From Acidobacteriaceae bacterium (GTDB lineage: Bacteria > Acidobacteriota > Terriglobia > Terriglobales > Acidobacteriaceae), in assembly GCA_025355385.1 (NCBI GenBank), contig JANXZS010000220.1:1-41214 (forward strand): 41,214 bases of DNA, in the 5' to 3' direction. Below, piece after piece: positions 8,629 to 17,609 of this stretch. The notes under the pieces are model-generated. The model worked only from the letters and a program-made list of their open reading frames with translations. It had not been told where the DNA came from and did no database searches. A program made the translations under genes and the position numbers. Positions within the stretch are counted from its first letter, which is position 1. Every line of letters starts with the position of its first letter.

Positions 8629-11600
8629 TTAGAACTTGAAGTGAACTTCAAGTTCAATTGTGCGCGAACCAAGCACTTCGTCGGCGCGGCCGAAGTGGGG
8701 ATTGGTGATGCCCGATTCCGGCGTCGCCAGGTTGAGTTGATTAAAGAGGTTGTAGGCGTTGGCGCGAACTTCGAAGTGAGCGCCTTCGCCCAGACCCGGC
8801 ACTCGAGGCAATCCGAAGGCTTTGGTCGCCGCGGCGTCCGTATCGAAGTAGCGCGGACCAACGAACGAGTTGCGTTGAATGCCAGGAAGAAACGGAAGCG
8901 CAGTCGGTTGCGGCGCACTGCCGTCAGCCTGCGGCCAGGAACTGGTGTTCTGGACGACAGGAACTGAAGTGAAGTAGACATTGTCTGCCCCCGAAGCTGC
9001 GGTTGCATTGGAAAAGTTACCGTTGCTCTTTTTGAATGTATCGGTACTCTGGCTGGTCTGCGCTCCGCCGAGGTATTTGGCGGGCCGCAAGTCGCAGTTG
9101 CCGCTGTTCGGGATTACAGCATTACAGGCAACTCCTTGGTACTTTGGATTCCAAGGGTAGCCGGAATGCAGGTTCATTATGCCGCTGAGCGTCCAGCCAC
9201 CCGCAATCTTCTCCAACCAACTGTGATCGCCGCGGAAGAGGATCGGCGACCACAGGCCCCACAGCTTAAATGTGTTGCGGACATCATAGTCGGAAGGGCC
9301 GTGGTTGTAGCCCGGCAGGAAAGTATAGTCGGAGGCTGTGAAAGGGCCAGAGCCATTGTCCAGACTTTTGCTCCAGCGATATTGCGCATCGAGTTCATAG
9401 GTGTGCGCAAACTGATGGTGCAGTTCGCCAAGAAGGGCGTTGAAGTTGGAACTCCCTGTGTCCTCATACCACGTAATATTGTTGAGCCGGGGGTTATAGG
9501 AGACCTGGCCTGCGATTGCCTGAGAAGCGTAAGCGGCGTTGAGGTTGGTTTCTAAAGGCAGATGCCGCCCCAGGCTAGCCTGGTAGCCAAGCGTAGCCAC
9601 CCACTGATGGCCTACGTCGTACTGCCCCTGCAGCGAATACCGGTAGCTGTACGCAGTGGGCAGGTCAGTAGGCAATCCCGTTACGTTAAGGGAAACTCCT
9701 TCTGCGGTAGGCAGGTTCGACGAATCAAAGGTCGTGATCAGATTTGGATTCGCCGGCAGCGCGCCTAGTTGATACAGATTTGCGGACGTTCCATAAACTA
9801 TTTTTGAGCCGGTCAGGGTTCCATTATTCGCGACGAACGGTGGATTGAAGCGCGTGTTCGTCAAGATTGCGGCTTCCAGGCCGGAATAGCCGATTCCGAA
9901 CCCGCCGCGCACGACTAGCCTGTTGTTAAAGCTCAGCGGACTCCACGCGAATCCAACTTGCGGTCCAAAGTTTCCTTTGGGGGCGTTGACCTGATTGCCT
10001 CCGAGCTTGAATGCAATGCCAGAGAGAACGCTTGACCCGGTCCCCAGGCGAAGGTTGGCAATATTTCCTTTCTTTTCCGTCATCCCTCCAAAGTATTCCC
10101 ACCGTAATCCCATATTGACAGTAAGGTTGGGTTTCACCTTCCAGTCATCCTGGGCGAAGAAATTCAGCAGTGTCTGGCGCGTGTCTTTGCGGAAAGTTGA
10201 AGGGACGCCGGTCCTGGGGTCGACAGTGGCGCTCTCTCCAACCGGCGCGTCATTGATGAAGTCCCACAGATTGTTGAAAGAGTAAGTAGGCTGCGCTTCC
10301 CAGGTCGGCTCGTCCTGGTATTCGAGCTTGATCCCTTCCCCTCCGAGCTTCAGGTTATGACTATTGAAGACCTTCGTTACTGTGTCTTTGATGCTGTAAG
10401 TCCACTGGTTAAAGATACTGCCAACGTTGGGGCCAAATTGAGAAAGGGCGCCGGTATCGATGCTCCCGAGCGTGCGTGCACCGTTTGCATCCTGAATCTT
10501 ACTTACGGGCAATCCGTATGGGGTCTGCGGGTTGCTCTTGATCTCGTTCCATTTCCAGCCAGCGGCATCGACGCGAGCTTCATTCAGCAGGGTTGGACCG
10601 AAGGTATGGTTCCACAACAACGTCGTCGCATCGTTCAGCTGTTCATGATTGAAGACGTTGGATGGCCGGGCCGGGCCATTGAAGCTGCGACTGTTCTGGG
10701 GCACGTAATACACGCTGAAAGCGACCAGGTCCTTAGCGGTGGCCTGAAAATCCAGGCGCCCATTGAACTGCTGCGAGGTCTGACTAAAGGGACTTACGGT
10801 AGCGATGTAGAAGAGGTCGGCAATCCCATCTAAGTTGGCCGCGCTCCCTGTACCGTCCCCGCCAAGTCCGGGATGAGATGCACCGACAAAAGAGGGGTCA
10901 TGAGCTCCAAGCGGAACGCCCGTTAGTGGTCGGCCAAGGTCGAGGCCCACCCCGGAGATGAAGTTGCAGGTAGCCCCTTGGACCAGGCCGATGTCGCTGC
11001 AGGTGTGGCTGTCACTCGGTCCCTCAAGGATCTTGTTGAAACTCGCTCCTGCTCCCTTCAATGTCAAATACTTCGAAGAAATGCTTCCGGAAGGTCCGAG
11101 CTTGTCGAACTCCGCAGTTTCATACCAGCCGCCTCCCGTGCTGGTGGACTTGTTGCGTATCGTTTCATAAGAGAAGAACGTAAAGATGTGGTCTCGCCAG
11201 ATGGGCCCACCGAGCGTTCCGCCAAGCTGATTGAACCGGGAAGTATTCCTAACCTCGTTGCCGTTGGGAGAATAACGCTGGAAAGCGTTCAGACCCGGCC
11301 GGTCCACCTTGAAAAACGCGGTACCGTGGAATTGATTGGTGCCATTCTGCGAAATCGCCTGTATCTGGGTGGAGCTGGTGCGACCGTATTGCGCGTCATA
11401 ACCATTCGCGACAACCTTCATCTCCTTGATGGAGTCCTCGCTCGGGGTTACGACTGCAGCACCGGCCCACGTCACGCTGTTGATGCTCACGCCATCCAGC
11501 GTGATGTTGTTCTGGTCCGTTCTGCCGCCGTTACCGGATACCTGGGGCCGATTTTCGGTAGCGAAGACGCCGTCGGTTGACCCTGGGCCGCCCGGGCCCT

Positions 11601-12210
11601 GATTGCCGGGTTGACCCGAAGTACCACCGCCGGAACTCTGTGCCCCATCCCCGAATACTCCGGGAGCAAGCTGAACAAGCTGGAATACGTCACGCCCATA
11701 GGAAGGTAGTTTCGAGATATTTTCCTGCGTGATCGTGCCGCTTATCTGACCGGTCTCAGTATCAAGGAGAGGCTTGTCCGCAGCGTTCACCGTCACGGTC
11801 TCGGTCGCTCCACCAACGTCAATCTGTACGTTGAGCGAGTTTGCCTGTTCGGCAATGATTTTGACATTGTCCTGCACTTGCGTTTTGAAGTTTGGGTGCG
11901 CAACCTCAAGCCTGTAAGTGCTGGGCGCAAGCTGATTGAAAGTAAAGTCGCCGCCGGCGCGAGTCGTGGTGTTAAGCGTGCGATTCGTCTCTTTGTCGGT
12001 CAGAGTGAGCGTGGCGCCCGGAACAACAGCGCCCTGAGCATCCGTGACCGTACCTTGCAGACTCGCTTGGTATTGCCCGTAGGCGCCCGGTGCCGCCAGC
12101 AACGCGAGCATAACGATAATTAACCACGACAGAAACGGTGCAATAGCGGGTGAACTGTGGCTTCCGCGACCGCGCACTGGTGCTTTCGTATTTTTTCTAG
12201 CTTGCATCAT
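8629..12210 (-). CDS. Oar-like TonB-dependent receptor with carboxypeptidase-regulatory-like domain
   Basis: The product has 1193 residues, the size class of the Oar-like receptors abundant in Acidobacteriota. A basic region and signal peptide (to about residue 46, ending APGAYGQ) precede a carboxypeptidase-regulatory-like domain (SLQGTVTDAQGAVVPGATL onward). Next come the plug with TonB-box-like TETVTVNA and a Gly/Pro/Gln-rich stretch near residues 180-215. A long barrel ends in EVHFKF with terminal Phe, as outer-membrane insertion requires. AAGGAG lies six bases before the first of two adjacent ATG codons. The ligand is unknown; the GH144-like gene upstream suggests a glucan fragment, but that is inference. 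Confidence 0.9.
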   Translation of the reverse strand: MMQARKNTKAPVRGRGSHSSPAIAPFLSWLIIVMLALLAAPGAYGQYQASLQGTVTDAQGAVVPGATLTLTDKETNRTLNTTTRAGGDFTFNQLAPSTYRLEVAHPNFKTQVQDNVKIIAEQANSLNVQIDVGGATETVTVNAADKPLLDTETGQISGTITQENISKLPSYGRDVFQLVQLAPGVFGDGAQSSGGGTSGQPGNQGPGGPGSTDGVFATENRPQVSGNGGRTDQNNITLDGVSINSVTWAGAAVVTPSEDSIKEMKVVANGYDAQYGRTSSTQIQAISQNGTNQFHGTAFFKVDRPGLNAFQRYSPNGNEVRNTSRFNQLGGTLGGPIWRDHIFTFFSYETIRNKSTSTGGGWYETAEFDKLGPSGSISSKYLTLKGAGASFNKILEGPSDSHTCSDIGLVQGATCNFISGVGLDLGRPLTGVPLGAHDPSFVGASHPGLGGDGTGSAANLDGIADLFYIATVSPFSQTSQQFNGRLDFQATAKDLVAFSVYYVPQNSRSFNGPARPSNVFNHEQLNDATTLLWNHTFGPTLLNEARVDAAGWKWNEIKSNPQTPYGLPVSKIQDANGARTLGSIDTGALSQFGPNVGSIFNQWTYSIKDTVTKVFNSHNLKLGGEGIKLEYQDEPTWEAQPTYSFNNLWDFINDAPVGESATVDPRTGVPSTFRKDTRQTLLNFFAQDDWKVKPNLTVNMGLRWEYFGGMTEKKGNIANLRLGTGSSVLSGIAFKLGGNQVNAPKGNFGPQVGFAWSPLSFNNRLVVRGGFGIGYSGLEAAILTNTRFNPPFVANNGTLTGSKIVYGTSANLYQLGALPANPNLITTFDSSNLPTAEGVSLNVTGLPTDLPTAYSYRYSLQGQYDVGHQWVATLGYQASLGRHLPLETNLNAAYASQAIAGQVSYNPRLNNITWYEDTGSSNFNALLGELHHQFAHTYELDAQYRWSKSLDNGSGPFTASDYTFLPGYNHGPSDYDVRNTFKLWGLWSPILFRGDHSWLEKIAGGWTLSGIMNLHSGYPWNPKYQGVACNAVIPNSGNCDLRPAKYLGGAQTSQSTDTFKKSNGNFSNATAASGADNVYFTSVPVVQNTSSWPQADGSAPQPTALPFLPGIQRNSFVGPRYFDTDAAATKAFGLPRVPGLGEGAHFEVRANAYNLFNQLNLATPESGITNPHFGRADEVLGSRTIELEVHFKF

Positions 12211-12587
12211 CCCGGACTCCTTAAAGCGACTTCAGATTATTTAGCGGCTGCTGGTCGTCCTCATTTCTCAGCCGTCGTGTTTACGTCCCTCGCAAAAGCT
12301 GACCTTGACGTATGTTTCATATCTTTTGGCAGATTTACCTGTCAAATGCATCTGTTGAGGCGCTCAAAAGTCCAATTCAAGTGGTCCGCCGTGACTGCCC
12401 GACGGGGGCAACGTGGTGGTTTGGGTTTCCACCTTGGGCAAGGGCGGCCTACTGGCCGTTAAGTAAAGAAAATTAATTACTTCTAAACAGCAACCACGCA
12501 GGACTCCCTCCGGCAGAAACCGTCTGGTTGATTCGCTTTTACCAACTCACACCCGGCCAATTGATCGAGATACACAGCTTCGGCGAC
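12211..12587. other. Intergenic region upstream of the Oar-like receptor
   Basis: These 377 bases separate the GH144-like gene from the receptor gene, both on the minus strand. I see no open frame with coding character. The part nearest the receptor holds its ribosome-binding site and an AT-rich block near 12465-12490. The promoter of the receptor unit is probably here, but I cannot pick a convincing -35/-10 pair. Confidence 0.5.
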
Positions 12588-14762
12588 TCATTTCGGCAAA
12601 TGCGTCTTGTCCGGCTGTAACCCGATTTGCTTGACCATGCGAGCCACCTCTGGATTTGCCATGAAGCTGCGCCAGACAAGTTCGCTGCGATGGTTCTCAA
12701 TCATTACCGCCATCGGCGCCTGGTTGAGGCCCATCGTGATGCCCGAGTACCAGTTTTGCTGCTGGTTGAACGAGTCTCGAAAGCCGTAAATGTCCCAAAC
12801 CTGAGCGCCTAGGTCGCGGTAGTAGTGCTTCAGAGCCAGCAGAGATTGCTCCGGAGTGTAAGCGAACGCGCTAATAGCTCCAGTCGGAGCGATGGTTCCG
12901 TCTTCGCGCTTGGCTGTGGGTTCAAATTCGGAGTAACCCTCTGGACCATCCACCGCAGTAATGCCCCAAGTGTCGGCACCATAGCCCTTCCGGTGGCTCG
13001 AGTTCTCGATGCAGTAGGCTTGGTTGACGAGCGACTGGTTCCTATTGTGTTCGAAGTAGTTGGCATATCTGTCGCGGAGATGCCGCGGGTCATAGCCCAT
13101 AAACGAATAGTGTGTGAAGAAGATTGGTCCGCCCGTGCCTTGGCCCACGTCGAGTTTGATGCCGTAGTGAACCGTGCCGTTCTTGTAGGGATTGTGGATC
13201 GCTTCTCCAGCCCATCCCGTGTAGTAGAGGCTTCCGGGTACACCATGTGTCGGGGACGCAATCGCGAGCAGGTAGGTGATCATCACCTCATTCCATCCCG
13301 CAAGCCGATTGGCGATGTAGTAGGAGTAGTCTGGCGACCAGTGCCAATAGAGAGCATCCTTTACGGGAGGCGCTAGGAACCAGTCCCATTCCACTCCCTC
13401 CCAAAGACGAGTTATGCGATCTGTGAGTTTCCCCTCCTTCGGGGTCGTCCCCTTAAAGTACTGGCGTGCGGCAAGCAGACCCTCCATCAAGAAGGAGGTC
13501 TCAACCAGGTCGGCGCCGTTGTCCACCATTCCGAATACGGGTAGACAGCGACCGGTGCTTCCGCTTAGGAAGTGTGGCCATGCGCCGTGAAAGCGATCTG
13601 CGGTATCAAGAAATGCAGTGATTCGCAAAAGCCTGTCGATAGCCTGCTGGCGCGGGACCAAACCACGGTCTGTGGCTGCGATGATTGCCATAATTCCGAA
13701 ACCGCTGGCGCCGACGGCGACGATGTCATCGTTGCCGGGCGTGTTTTCCCGTGTCATGCCGGAGTGCGGTTCCGCCGCCTCCCAGTAGTAGCGGAAGGAG
13801 GCCTCCTGCACCATGGTCAGCAGGTCCTCGTCGCTCATGGGATGAGTGGATGCCTCGGCTGCGCCGGACAGGGGAGACTCATGCAGCGAGGAGGTGCGCG
13901 CGGAGACTTTGTAGGAGGCCTTCGAGTTTGCATCTCCGACATAGTCTGCGAATCGATTCACACCCGCGCGCTGAATTCCTATCGCTCGAAAAGGTTCGCC
14001 ATGCATTGATCGATAGACTACGTACTGAGCGAGAGCCGCATCTACTACGGGGGCCCAGGTCACATCTATATGACGCTCATAACCTTTTGCCTGCACGCTT
14101 CGCGGGGCAGCAGGGGCCGGTAGAGCTGAGTCTGCGTTATCCTCGACGCGGATGTCATCTACATACAGTGTGTGGGATGCCTGATCGGCCGCACCTTGCA
14201 CGAAGCCTACGACCGAGAGACGGCGCGATTCAAATGGTTGCAGAGACGCCGTGTGAAACTCGCTGAGCGGAATTCGCACACGGATCCACTTGCCTCGCTT
14301 CAGGTCTTTCGTGAATCCCGCGATAGAGAGCGGGCGGGTGAAGTTGCCGTAGAGATCGCGCAATGTGATCTTCGGAAGGTCGCGGGCGCGGATCCCTTCC
14401 TTGGAGCAAAGCCATAGAAAGAGACTGTCGCCGAGGAAGTCAACGTCGCGATCGCGCCACTTATAGAGGATGAGCTCCGCTTCCCATCCGCCGTCCTCGA
14501 TTGATTCCCATTGCAGTTGAATTGCGTTGGGCCCGCTGATGAAAGAGGAGGTCTCCACTGGAAGACGGCCATCTATCAATTCCAGCGTGCTGGGAGGGGA
14601 TGCCTTGCCGGAACTGTAGTAGTAGCTGCCGGGCGAAAGACTGTTTTCAAAGAACACCTGTTGGGAATAGCGCTGGTCGGCCACGGCGGGGAGGGCTGCG
14701 CCAAGTAAACAGCTCAACAGTAGTAGGACACCGCCAAGATTCTGCATTCTTTGGTCAAGCAC
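12588..14762 (-). CDS. Secreted GH144-like glycoside hydrolase (glycoamylase-like domain)
   Basis: The product has 724 residues. The N-terminus carries a signal peptide (GGVLLLLSCLLGAALPAVA). Residues of about 30-210 form a carbohydrate-binding-like beta-sandwich ending in HTLYVDDIRVED. A fibronectin-III-like module (about 215-305) follows. The C-terminal catalytic domain begins EDLLTMVQEASFRYYWEAA and has GASGFGIMAI, DNGADLVETSFLMEGLL and WNEVMITYLLAIASPTH. That order is the glycoamylase-like domain whose characterised members are endo-beta-1,2-glucanases (GH144). The GTG at 14762 follows GGAGGT closely. It lies upstream of the large receptor gene on the same strand, which suggests a secreted-enzyme/uptake pair. 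Beta-1,2-glucan as substrate is inferred from the family. Confidence 0.82.
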   Translation of the reverse strand: MLDQRMQNLGGVLLLLSCLLGAALPAVADQRYSQQVFFENSLSPGSYYYSSGKASPPSTLELIDGRLPVETSSFISGPNAIQLQWESIEDGGWEAELILYKWRDRDVDFLGDSLFLWLCSKEGIRARDLPKITLRDLYGNFTRPLSIAGFTKDLKRGKWIRVRIPLSEFHTASLQPFESRRLSVVGFVQGAADQASHTLYVDDIRVEDNADSALPAPAAPRSVQAKGYERHIDVTWAPVVDAALAQYVVYRSMHGEPFRAIGIQRAGVNRFADYVGDANSKASYKVSARTSSLHESPLSGAAEASTHPMSDEDLLTMVQEASFRYYWEAAEPHSGMTRENTPGNDDIVAVGASGFGIMAIIAATDRGLVPRQQAIDRLLRITAFLDTADRFHGAWPHFLSGSTGRCLPVFGMVDNGADLVETSFLMEGLLAARQYFKGTTPKEGKLTDRITRLWEGVEWDWFLAPPVKDALYWHWSPDYSYYIANRLAGWNEVMITYLLAIASPTHGVPGSLYYTGWAGEAIHNPYKNGTVHYGIKLDVGQGTGGPIFFTHYSFMGYDPRHLRDRYANYFEHNRNQSLVNQAYCIENSSHRKGYGADTWGITAVDGPEGYSEFEPTAKREDGTIAPTGAISAFAYTPEQSLLALKHYYRDLGAQVWDIYGFRDSFNQQQNWYSGITMGLNQAPMAVMIENHRSELVWRSFMANPEVARMVKQIGLQPDKTHLPK

Positions 14763-14963
14763 GACACCTCCCCGAGCAGCGAAATCCTCAGAATCGATAA
14801 ATTATCACGAAGGGCTGTCAGTGGGCAGGTTGCAAACCAAACGAGCTGAATATTGTTTGTCTCCTCAAAGAACTTCGCAGGCCGGCACGCGAGCGCATAT
14901 CGGATCGCAGCCGCGCCGTCGAACTAGGGCGTTCATGCTAGGCTTTTAGGAGCAGAGATCGAG

Positions 14964-15518
14964 TCACTTCTGATCCCCACTCTTGAGCTTCATCGACTCT
15001 TCCATCTCCCTACAAGCCAACTCCATCTGCTTTTCGGCGTCCTTCATTTGCTGCTTGGATTCCGGGCTGTCGATGAGAGCTGCCGCCTCAGCCGCTTTCC
15101 GTTGCGCCTCCACCATCTGTTCCCTGAACTCGGGGCTATTCAGCTTTGTTGTCGCCGCCGCCCTCTCCTTCTCGATACGGCGTTGTTGTTCCGGAACAGC
15201 CTTTTGAACCTCGTCGTTCCGTATCGCGAAGAAATTTACGACCGCTCCCTTCGAATGATGGACGTTGGACCTCTTCCCTCCCCCAGGTTGCGCCTTATCA
15301 TTGTGCGCAGTTGCCATCGGCAAAGCGGAAGACCCGATTCCAGACGCGGAAGAGATGGCTGGCGAGGCTGCGGGTGCACTCTGCCCTGCGTCCGGTGCAG
15401 GCGCAGCATCCGACTGCGCCAGGATTGGGGTCACATGGAACATCACCGCTTTCGCGGTTGCGGCCATCATCACCGCACCACCACTCACAGCGCGAGCCAC
15501 CTTCGCCCGCGCACTCAT
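14964..15518 (-). pseudogene. Probable C-terminal half of a broken BlaR1/M56-type protein (184-codon frame)
   Basis: The frame starts with an ATG that overlaps the stop of the M56-like fragment (ATGA). It opens with a hydrophobic segment (SGGAVMMAATAKAVMFHVTP), as in M56 proteins just after the peptidase domain. An Ala/Pro/Ser-rich stretch follows, then a charged, probably coiled-coil tail (about 105-184) with repeated SPE-x-x-x-QM units. It may be the periplasmic C-terminal part of one original M56 protein, now separated by a frame change. Alternatively it is a natural, translationally coupled membrane protein. I recognise no catalytic motif. Confidence 0.45.
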
Positions 15519-15953
15519 CGCTGCTTCGCCACCATCAATCGCATCAGCCGCTCCCCCAGTATGTTGTTATCGAACAACCCCATAGCCTGCACCTCGTCTT
15601 GCGCGCTGCGTCTCCGCAGCATTGCTTGAGAAAGAGTGATGAGGCATCTCGCGTAAGTCGTTTCAGAACGCATCTCCCGCGCCGCCATCGCATCACAAAC
15701 CATCTCGCGAGTCCGGCGTATGCGCTGGTGCAATCCATAAACGACTGGATGCCAGGCCACCGGTAAAGCAGACACCTGAGAAATCAGACTCATCAGATAT
15801 TCCCGCCGCCGGGCTTCCGTGGTTTTTGAGATGTGGGACAGGAGCGCCTGCTACAGCTGCCAGTCCTCGAGGCACGAAATCAACGGTGGGGACGATCCTG
15901 CGCGGGCCAGCAGATACGTTTTCGGGTGTGTCTGGCACGAAAGCCTCCTCCAA
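15515..15953 (-). pseudogene. Decayed BlaR1/MecR1-type M56 zinc peptidase fragment
   Basis: Two minus-strand frames together read as part of an M56 domain. The upstream frame (15953 to about 15810) holds PENVSAGPRRIVPTVDFVPR, resembling the segment before the zinc site. The downstream frame holds EARRREYLMSLI, WHPVVYGLHQRIRRTREMVCD and ARCLITLSQAML, the family's signature after the metalloprotease helix. The expected HExxH is destroyed at the frame change near 15810-15830. The N-terminal transmembrane helices are missing, and no BlaI/MecI partner gene remains. BlaR1-type proteins sense cell-wall stress or beta-lactams and cleave their repressor; this copy cannot. Confidence 0.65.
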
Positions 15954-16255
15954 TAACGCCTTAGGCTAGAAAGACTGCTTTTTACGAGGGAGCCCAGTGT
16001 TGTTCGACAAAAGGGAAGAGCGAGATCAGTACGGAATTAACCCTCTAGCTCGTCTGCCAGCCACGCGAAAGCTATCAGCACTCAGACTTAGTGCCAATAG
16101 CTTTAGTAGGACGGAGGAACTGGGCTTAAAACAACCAGCTGGTAATCGTGACAACAAGCAAGCCTTGGTGAATCCGTTAATAGTCATACGACTAATTACA
16201 GGCGAACGAGCCACAGAATTGACAAGGCCGGCGAGAGAAGGTGTAGCCTGTTTTC
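15954..16255. other. Intergenic region between M56 remnant and ligD-type polymerase gene
   Basis: No convincing gene is present in these 302 bases. Its distinguishing feature is the TAGTC/GACTA dyad at 16181-16194. The promoter of the polymerase gene must also lie here or inside the remnant. Confidence 0.45.
16181..16194. promoter_or_regulatory. Perfect TAGTC-N4-GACTA dyad, candidate BlaI/MecI-type operator
   Basis: TAGTC at 16181-16185 and GACTA at 16190-16194 form an exact inverted repeat around ATAC, in AT-rich flanks. Short dyads of this kind are operators for BlaI/MecI repressors, whose genes usually precede M56 genes. The site lies between the M56 remnant and the polymerase gene (62 bases before its GTG), so it may be a leftover operator or may control the polymerase gene. 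Confidence 0.3.
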
Positions 16256-17593
16256 GTGAAGAAAGAAGAAGCCGCCGAGGTTCTCTCGATCGGGGAGCGC
16301 GAGGTCTGGGTTACGCACCCCGACAAACTTTATTTTTCGAAGCAGACCAGGCTTTCGAAACTTGATCTGGTACGCTACTACCTGTCGGTCGCGCCCGGCG
16401 CTCTCGCCGGAATTCGGGATCGACCGCTCGTACTCAAACGTTTCGTCAACGGCGCCGAGGGCGAGGCGTTCTATCAGAAGCGTGCGCCCACCGAGCGTCC
16501 CGAGTGGCTGCGAACGGTAACGCTGTCATTCCCTTCGGGCCGTACTGCCGAAGAGGTTGTTGTCGATGACGCGGCAGGACTCGCCTGGATCGTCAACCTG
16601 GGCTCGATCGAGCTTCACCCCCATCTGGTACGCTCCGGCGATCTAGAGCATCCGGACGAGTTGCGCGTCGATCTCGATCCGGGCCCTGGCGTCGTTTGGT
16701 CAGACGTGCGCCGTGTTGCACTCGAGGTCAAGTTACTTCTCGAAGAGGCTGGACTTCGCGGCTGGCCTAAAACCAGCGGTTCACGCGGTATGCATATCAA
16801 TGTTCGCATCCAACCACGCTGGAGCTTTACCGAGGTACGCCGCGCCGCCCTCGCGCTGTCGCGTGCAGTCGAGCGACGCGTACCGGCACTGGCCAGTTCG
16901 AAATGGTGGAAAGAGGAGCGTCACGGCGTGTTCCTCGACTACAACCAGAATGCGAAAGACCGCACGACCTGCTCTGCATACTCTGTGCGTCCGCTACCGG
17001 ATGCTCGTGTGTCCACGCCGCTTCACTGGCATGAGGTTCCCGATTGCGAGCCAGCCGACTTTACCGTCCTTACGATTCCGCGCCGCTTTGCCGAGATGGG
17101 CGATCCGCACGAAGGCATTGACGCCGAGCCAGGTTCGCTCGAAAAGTTGCTTGAACTTGCGGCAGAAGACGAGGCCGCAGGCATTGGCGATGCGCCGTGG
17201 CCGCCACACTTTCGCAAGATGGAGGGTGAAGCCCCACGAGTTGCACCTTCCCGCGCCAAGTCCACCGCCAGGAAGTCTTCGCCCGAGAAATCCCCGGCGA
17301 AGGAGCCGCGCACGAAAATGCCTCTCGTGGTTGTCGCCAACTCTCCCAACAAAGACTCTGCGATGAGTGGTCTAGAACGGTGGAAAGGCAAACATCCGGA
17401 GGTGGCCGCGCTGCTTGCTGTGGATGACGTGCTGGTCGATTCCATGCGAGGCAGATACTCGACTTGGACTCGCATCCGTGTGAACCTGCGTCATGTTCCC
17501 GAAGCGCAGCGGCCGCCGCAGGAAACTCCCGATCCTGATGACGATCCGACGCGTGAATTCCGGACAGCGAGCGATTCAAAGGAGGATGCGTGA
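16256..17593 (+). CDS. LigD-type primase-polymerase (NHEJ polymerase domain protein)
   Basis: The product has 445 residues with a GTG start. Residues of about 15-300 form the archaeo-eukaryotic primase-type polymerase domain of LigD: VTHPDKLYF near the N-terminus, the catalytic DLDPGPG motif near 139-145, SGSRGMHI near 174-181, and YNQNAKDRTTCSAYSVRP with conserved basic residues. It fills or extends ends with ribo- or deoxyribonucleotides during non-homologous end joining. Residues after 330 form a Lys/Ser/Pro-rich linker and a C-terminal part (VVVANSPNKDS to EDDP-like acidic tail) that I do not recognise. The ATP-dependent ligase gene is convergent 16 bases away; no ku gene is in the window. 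Confidence 0.9.
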   Translation: MKKEEAAEVLSIGEREVWVTHPDKLYFSKQTRLSKLDLVRYYLSVAPGALAGIRDRPLVLKRFVNGAEGEAFYQKRAPTERPEWLRTVTLSFPSGRTAEEVVVDDAAGLAWIVNLGSIELHPHLVRSGDLEHPDELRVDLDPGPGVVWSDVRRVALEVKLLLEEAGLRGWPKTSGSRGMHINVRIQPRWSFTEVRRAALALSRAVERRVPALASSKWWKEERHGVFLDYNQNAKDRTTCSAYSVRPLPDARVSTPLHWHEVPDCEPADFTVLTIPRRFAEMGDPHEGIDAEPGSLEKLLELAAEDEAAGIGDAPWPPHFRKMEGEAPRVAPSRAKSTARKSSPEKSPAKEPRTKMPLVVVANSPNKDSAMSGLERWKGKHPEVAALLAVDDVLVDSMRGRYSTWTRIRVNLRHVPEAQRPPQETPDPDDDPTREFRTASDSKEDA

Positions 17594-17609
17594 GCCAGTC
17601 TCGCGCGCG

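Noticed and set aside
10978-11580. A 200-codon plus-strand frame
   Set aside because: Antisense shadow of the Oar-like receptor plug and barrel region, without start signal or motifs.
15048-15766. Plus-strand open frames of about 190-206 codons opposite the M56 remnant
   Set aside because: Arg/Ser/Pro-rich translations with no motifs; the opposite strand carries recognisable M56 sequence.
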